Positions 14,423-17,675 of a DNA stretch of 17,675 bases are shown piece after piece. This DNA is from JANQRV01 sp964533785 (GTDB taxonomy: Bacteria > Bacteroidota > Bacteroidia > Chitinophagales > Saprospiraceae). Numbering within the stretch: position 1 is the stretch's first letter; each line of letters begins with the position of its first letter. The notes beneath the pieces are model-generated. The model was not told the DNA's origin and searched no databases. It saw only the letters and a list, made by a program, of their open reading frames with translations. Location of the stretch: the NCBI GenBank assembly GCA_964533785.1, contig CAZHNG010000119.1, positions 1 through 17,675 on the forward strand. Reading direction: 5' to 3'. A program made the translations under genes and the position numbers.

Positions 14423-16762
14423 CTATCTCCTTCCAAACCATTTTTGGACAGTCCGTTCCGCTATCTTTTGATTCGGGGTAAAACTAGTGTTCTCTATTCC
14501 GCGATATCCGAGATAACTTGGCCATTTCCACCAAAAAATTCCGTGGCACCATTCTTTCCCTTCAATCCCTTCGAAGACTACTTCATAGCATAGGTTTTGC
14601 GCTTCGGGATTGAAGGAGCGGCCATTAGCATCTGCGTGAGGGTTTTTCCAGGGCGTATCAACACTGCGAAAACCAATTTCGGTAAAGAGCAGTGGCTTTT
14701 GGTATTGCCGGCTGACTTGTTCTGCCAAGGCCAACACCTCGTTAAACTTGTTTTTTAGTGCTCGCTTGTCAGGCTGGACTTCTTCGCTTAATGGGTAATA
14801 ACAATTCAGGCCAATATAATCGAACTCGTCCCAAAAGGAAAATTGCTCGAACTCCGTGCCCCAGTTGGCAGCATAAGTTATGGGGCCATTATATACCTTG
14901 CGTATACGCTGAATGACAGCCCGCCAATCACCGGGTCTTTGGACGGTTGCTTTCGCGAATTCCACTCCCACACAAAACAGGTCAAAGTCATACATTTCCG
15001 CTAATAAGGCATAATGCATGATCCATTCAGAATAATACCGGAAAAACAATCGCCAGTCTTCTTCACTGCTCATTTCAACATCGCCCGGCCAGCTTCTGCC
15101 CATCCAGATCTGTGGTTTCAGCATGGTATACATTCCTAATTCTTTGGCGTTCAGATGAGCCGTAATGACAGCTTCGTCATTCTCTCCGCCGGCTCCGTGT
15201 TCCGGGCTAAAATAGGAAGGTACAGTAGGGTTGCGCATATAGGAATACGGCACAATAGCCACCGCATTACTGCCTAATCGCTGAAGCTTGGTCAACGATT
15301 GCCGGGCTAACCCGGAACCATATCCGTTGTAGATGCGATAACCTTCATGAGCAAAATTGAATCCCTTAAAATATGGTCGCTCCTGGGAATCATTACTAAC
15401 TGGGGGAATAATTTCATAATCATTTAAAAAGGCATACCATTTTTTTTCAAGATCCTTGATCTCTTGAGAGGTCGGCGACCATGCATTGTAATTATGTAAA
15501 AAAGCTTCCGGCCCCCAGTACTGAGTTAAAAAATCAACCAATACTGCAGCGGCTGTCCCCATTATTAGACTGGATCCAGCAGAAAAGGTTTTATTATCAA
15601 CAAGGGTTTCCAGGGAAGGTAAACTCTCTGCGTCATGAAGGCGCCTAGCCCAATATTGGTAACCGTTTCCTCGCCATTGTCCGGAATGATAGATACGTGT
15701 ACCTGTTTCCAATGCTTTGGTTTGTGGCTTTCCAAGCATTTTCCTTAATAGTAACTCATGTTCCGGATGTTCCCATTGCCCTTGGATCTGATTGGAGGTC
15801 ACCACAAAGACACAATTATTCTTGACATCACAATGCGCCGTACTTGTATTTTGTAGCTGCAAACCTTTTTCTTCCACAGAGGAATACAAATGGTAGTTTA
15901 TACGTGGTAAATTGGGTTCTCTACCTACAAATCCTTGTATTTTTTCATAAGTCTGTTCACAGTTTTGAGCAAGCACTTTCAGGCTAGTAGATTCAAGGAT
16001 ACTTGGCTTCCCGATAAAATTAAAATGTGCCGTTTGCAACAAAGTATCGATATCATTAGCAAAATCGAAATGAATTTCCTTATCCATTACCCAGGAAGTA
16101 TCGTTAAAATACCCCATGATTTGGGCTTTCTGATTTCGGTACACTTCATATCCTTTGCTTCTCCAGACCAACTGATCCCAGTTATCGATATTCTTTTCTT
16201 GAAGTAACGTTATAATAGCCTGATCTTCATTGCCCGTAAAAAGGAAGAGCGGCAGGTCGGGGTTGAGCGGATTTGGATAAACGTATAGTTTGATGGCATC
16301 ACTTTTCTTTTGGTATTCTTTTTCATCAAATACAAATCCCTGGGGCGAAAATTCCACAGGTAATAAACCTGACAATTTTTTTATCCACGTATTGGTTCGG
16401 TGGCTGCCCAACAAAAAGACGATTTCGTTTTCCAATAAACGGGAATCTGCTTGACTGGAAACTATTATTTGCTTTGTTGTACCTCTTCTTCCCGGCTGAA
16501 TAGTTTCGAGTAAAGTTCGGTAGGCGTCGATGCTATCACTGTAGATATAAACTATTTTGTTGCGGTTCCTTAATTCCTGAAAGAGTTGATCTCTGCTGGG
16601 AAGTTTTTGCACTGTCGGAGCAGGGGTCTTTATTTGTGACGGCGCAATGTCTTGTTGGCAAGCGCAAAAGAATACCAACCAAAGAAAGAAACAACTGCGG
16701 AAAAACAATTTTGTCCTGACGAACCAAAAATCAGGAATTTGAAACTTAGGCCAGGTCATCAT
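14423..16762 (-). CDS. GH113-like glycoside hydrolase lipoprotein with peptidase-like N-domain
   Basis: 779 aa from the ATG at 16762. The N-terminus (hydrophobic FFLWLVFFCAC) suggests a weak lipobox at Cys35. Residues about 45-450 form a long domain whose end resembles MA-like gluzincin metallopeptidases: EHPEHELLLRKMLG (331-344) stands where HExxH is expected, and SAGSSLIMGTAAAVLVDFLT (394-413) resembles the AGSFVRFL helix; the second zinc His is missing, so it is probably not an active peptidase. Residues 465-745 are a TIM barrel like GH113 (beta-mannanase clan): KGFNFAHEGYRIYNGYGSG, FCVGVEF with likely acid/base Glu601, DYIGLNCYYPL, and LLFTEIGFRS with likely nucleophile Glu695. It probably cleaves a beta-linked polysaccharide at the cell surface. 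A TTG at 16813 extends the frame but overlaps the upstream gene. Its ATG is 32 bases after the upstream stop, so the two form an operon. Confidence 0.85.
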   Translation of the reverse strand: MMTWPKFQIPDFWFVRTKLFFRSCFFLWLVFFCACQQDIAPSQIKTPAPTVQKLPSRDQLFQELRNRNKIVYIYSDSIDAYRTLLETIQPGRRGTTKQIIVSSQADSRLLENEIVFLLGSHRTNTWIKKLSGLLPVEFSPQGFVFDEKEYQKKSDAIKLYVYPNPLNPDLPLFLFTGNEDQAIITLLQEKNIDNWDQLVWRSKGYEVYRNQKAQIMGYFNDTSWVMDKEIHFDFANDIDTLLQTAHFNFIGKPSILESTSLKVLAQNCEQTYEKIQGFVGREPNLPRINYHLYSSVEEKGLQLQNTSTAHCDVKNNCVFVVTSNQIQGQWEHPEHELLLRKMLGKPQTKALETGTRIYHSGQWRGNGYQYWARRLHDAESLPSLETLVDNKTFSAGSSLIMGTAAAVLVDFLTQYWGPEAFLHNYNAWSPTSQEIKDLEKKWYAFLNDYEIIPPVSNDSQERPYFKGFNFAHEGYRIYNGYGSGLARQSLTKLQRLGSNAVAIVPYSYMRNPTVPSYFSPEHGAGGENDEAVITAHLNAKELGMYTMLKPQIWMGRSWPGDVEMSSEEDWRLFFRYYSEWIMHYALLAEMYDFDLFCVGVEFAKATVQRPGDWRAVIQRIRKVYNGPITYAANWGTEFEQFSFWDEFDYIGLNCYYPLSEEVQPDKRALKNKFNEVLALAEQVSRQYQKPLLFTEIGFRSVDTPWKNPHADANGRSFNPEAQNLCYEVVFEGIEGKEWCHGIFWWKWPSYLGYRGIENTSFTPNQKIAERTVQKWFGRR

Positions 16763-16794
16763 GCTTATCGTTTTGAAAAAAGACCATATTGATT

Positions 16795-17604
16795 TCAATT
16801 GGTTGCGAAACAATATTCCGCAAATTCAATAATAGCAGCTTGTGTTTTTGCTTTAGCTTCAAACATTCCCATGTGACCGACTTGTTCTAATGACTTTATA
16901 AAAGAAATTGATGGAAGATGAGTCTGCGCCAGGCTTTGGTGCCAGGAAACCGCACCATCTTGTGCTCCGATTATAAATAAAACCGGTTTTGAAAATTCTT
17001 GTAAGACGCGGCTTTGGTCAGTCCGTTTCATCATAGCTTGCTGGGCGTAAATAATACCTGCCGGAGATTGGCGTATTCCCACTTCAATCAGCTTTTCAAC
17101 AACTGCTGGATTGCTATTCCGAAACGATTCGGCAAAGAGGTTAGGCATCAATTGCCGGACAAATTTTTGGTGTCCATTAACGCTAATGAATTCGATACTT
17201 TTTTGACGATTGGCCTTTTTTTCCTCGCTATCCGCAAAAGGATGCGAATGGAACAAGCCTATTCCCCGCAAATTGGCGCTGAACTTTCGGGCATAAGCAA
17301 GGGTTACATATCCCCCCATGGAATGCCCGATTAAAACAAAAGGATCCGTTGGAATAAGCTGCTGAACAACGGCATTTACCATTTCACTCATTTGCTCGAT
17401 AGTAACTTGTTCAACCACTCCGGAGTCACCAAAACCAGGAAGATCAATACAGATCAATCGATAACCGGCATTGACCAGTTCATCGTGAAAATGATCCAAA
17501 ATACTCCGGTCTTCACAAAACCCGTGAAGCAAGACTAGTGGGGAGCCCTCCCCAGTCGAGTAATAGGCAATTTGTGTATTGTTATGAGTGATATAATCTG
17601 TCAT
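16795..17604 (-). CDS. Alpha/beta-fold hydrolase
   Basis: 269 aa, full length for this superfamily. The oxyanion-hole motif LLHGF (residues 25-29), DLPGFGDS (54-61), nucleophile elbow GHSMGG with Ser95, acid Asp216 in IIGAQDGAV, and His244 in QVGHMGMFE complete the Ser-Asp-His triad; a helical cap (about 120-200) follows the HSHPFADSEEKKANR segment. No signal peptide, so cytoplasmic. It is most likely an esterase or carbon-carbon hydrolase, but substrate cannot be read from the sequence. It is followed after 32 bases by the GH113-like gene on the same strand; co-transcription hints at a role with the released sugar or its acyl groups, which is inference. ATG at 17604; the 71 bases to the window edge show no clear promoter. 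Confidence 0.92.
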   Translation of the reverse strand: MTDYITHNNTQIAYYSTGEGSPLVLLHGFCEDRSILDHFHDELVNAGYRLICIDLPGFGDSGVVEQVTIEQMSEMVNAVVQQLIPTDPFVLIGHSMGGYVTLAYARKFSANLRGIGLFHSHPFADSEEKKANRQKSIEFISVNGHQKFVRQLMPNLFAESFRNSNPAVVEKLIEVGIRQSPAGIIYAQQAMMKRTDQSRVLQEFSKPVLFIIGAQDGAVSWHQSLAQTHLPSISFIKSLEQVGHMGMFEAKAKTQAAIIEFAEYCFATN

Positions 17605-17675
17605 TTAAAAGCGTTTTTTCTTAGGGCAAACGCATCAAAATAAATAAATGAAAATAAATGAGAACTTGTGGGTAA

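Noticed and set aside
16763..16813. TTG start at 16813 for the GH113-like gene
   Set aside because: It would overlap the upstream stop by 19 bases, has no ribosome binding site, and moves the signal sequence far from the N-terminus; the ATG at 16762 is simpler.
1..17675. A defence, secretion or biosynthetic gene cluster
   Set aside because: The genes belong to unrelated families, are mostly separated by terminators, and no recognised defence nuclease, helicase, reverse transcriptase or synthase is present.

Overview
The window reads as chromosomal DNA of a free-living Bacteroidota, most likely a member of the Saprospiria (Lewinella/Haliscomenobacter-like). This rests on several features: a type IX secretion (T9SS) sorting tail at 11036-14212, SprB-type repeats with a C-terminal OmpA domain at 1854-6347, a DUF4837 lipoprotein at 8352-9437, start codons mostly without a Shine-Dalgarno sequence, and a long imperfect palindrome of a type I associate with these genomes. 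The taxonomic call is inference; there is no rRNA or tRNA in the window.

Layout. Positions 1-1077 are a decayed accessory stretch. They hold remnants of an IS91-like transposase tail and of a tyrosine integrase N-terminus (minus strand), nested palindromes, a short orphan ORF and a half site resembling an integron attC. Two small plus-strand genes of unknown function follow (1078-1509 and 1620-1853). The second ends exactly where the convergent gene at 1854-6347 ends. That gene encodes a secreted protein of about 1497 residues: a beta-propeller-like region, fourteen Ig-like SprB repeats arranged as seven alternating pairs, and a peptidoglycan-binding OmpA domain. A small plus-strand gene of unknown function (6756-6956) is separated from the next convergent gene by a shared hairpin.

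From 7048 to the right edge every gene is on the minus strand: a DUF3179 lipoprotein, a DUF4837 lipoprotein, a MoxR-type AAA+ ATPase, a T9SS-exported choice-of-anchor I/phytase-like propeller protein, and a probable two-gene operon (alpha/beta hydrolase, then a GH113-like lipoprotein with an N-terminal peptidase-like domain). Hairpins separate most units.

How the genes may work together. Five of the seven large proteins carry export signals (signal peptide, lipobox or T9SS tail), so the region mainly contributes to the cell envelope and surface. Apart from the hydrolase/GH113 pair, the genes look like separate transcription units, not one pathway. I see no complete defence, biosynthetic or mobile system. 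The most unusual items are the cysteine pattern and recent internal duplication in the SprB/OmpA protein, the peptidase-like/GH113 fusion, and the intergenic palindromes.
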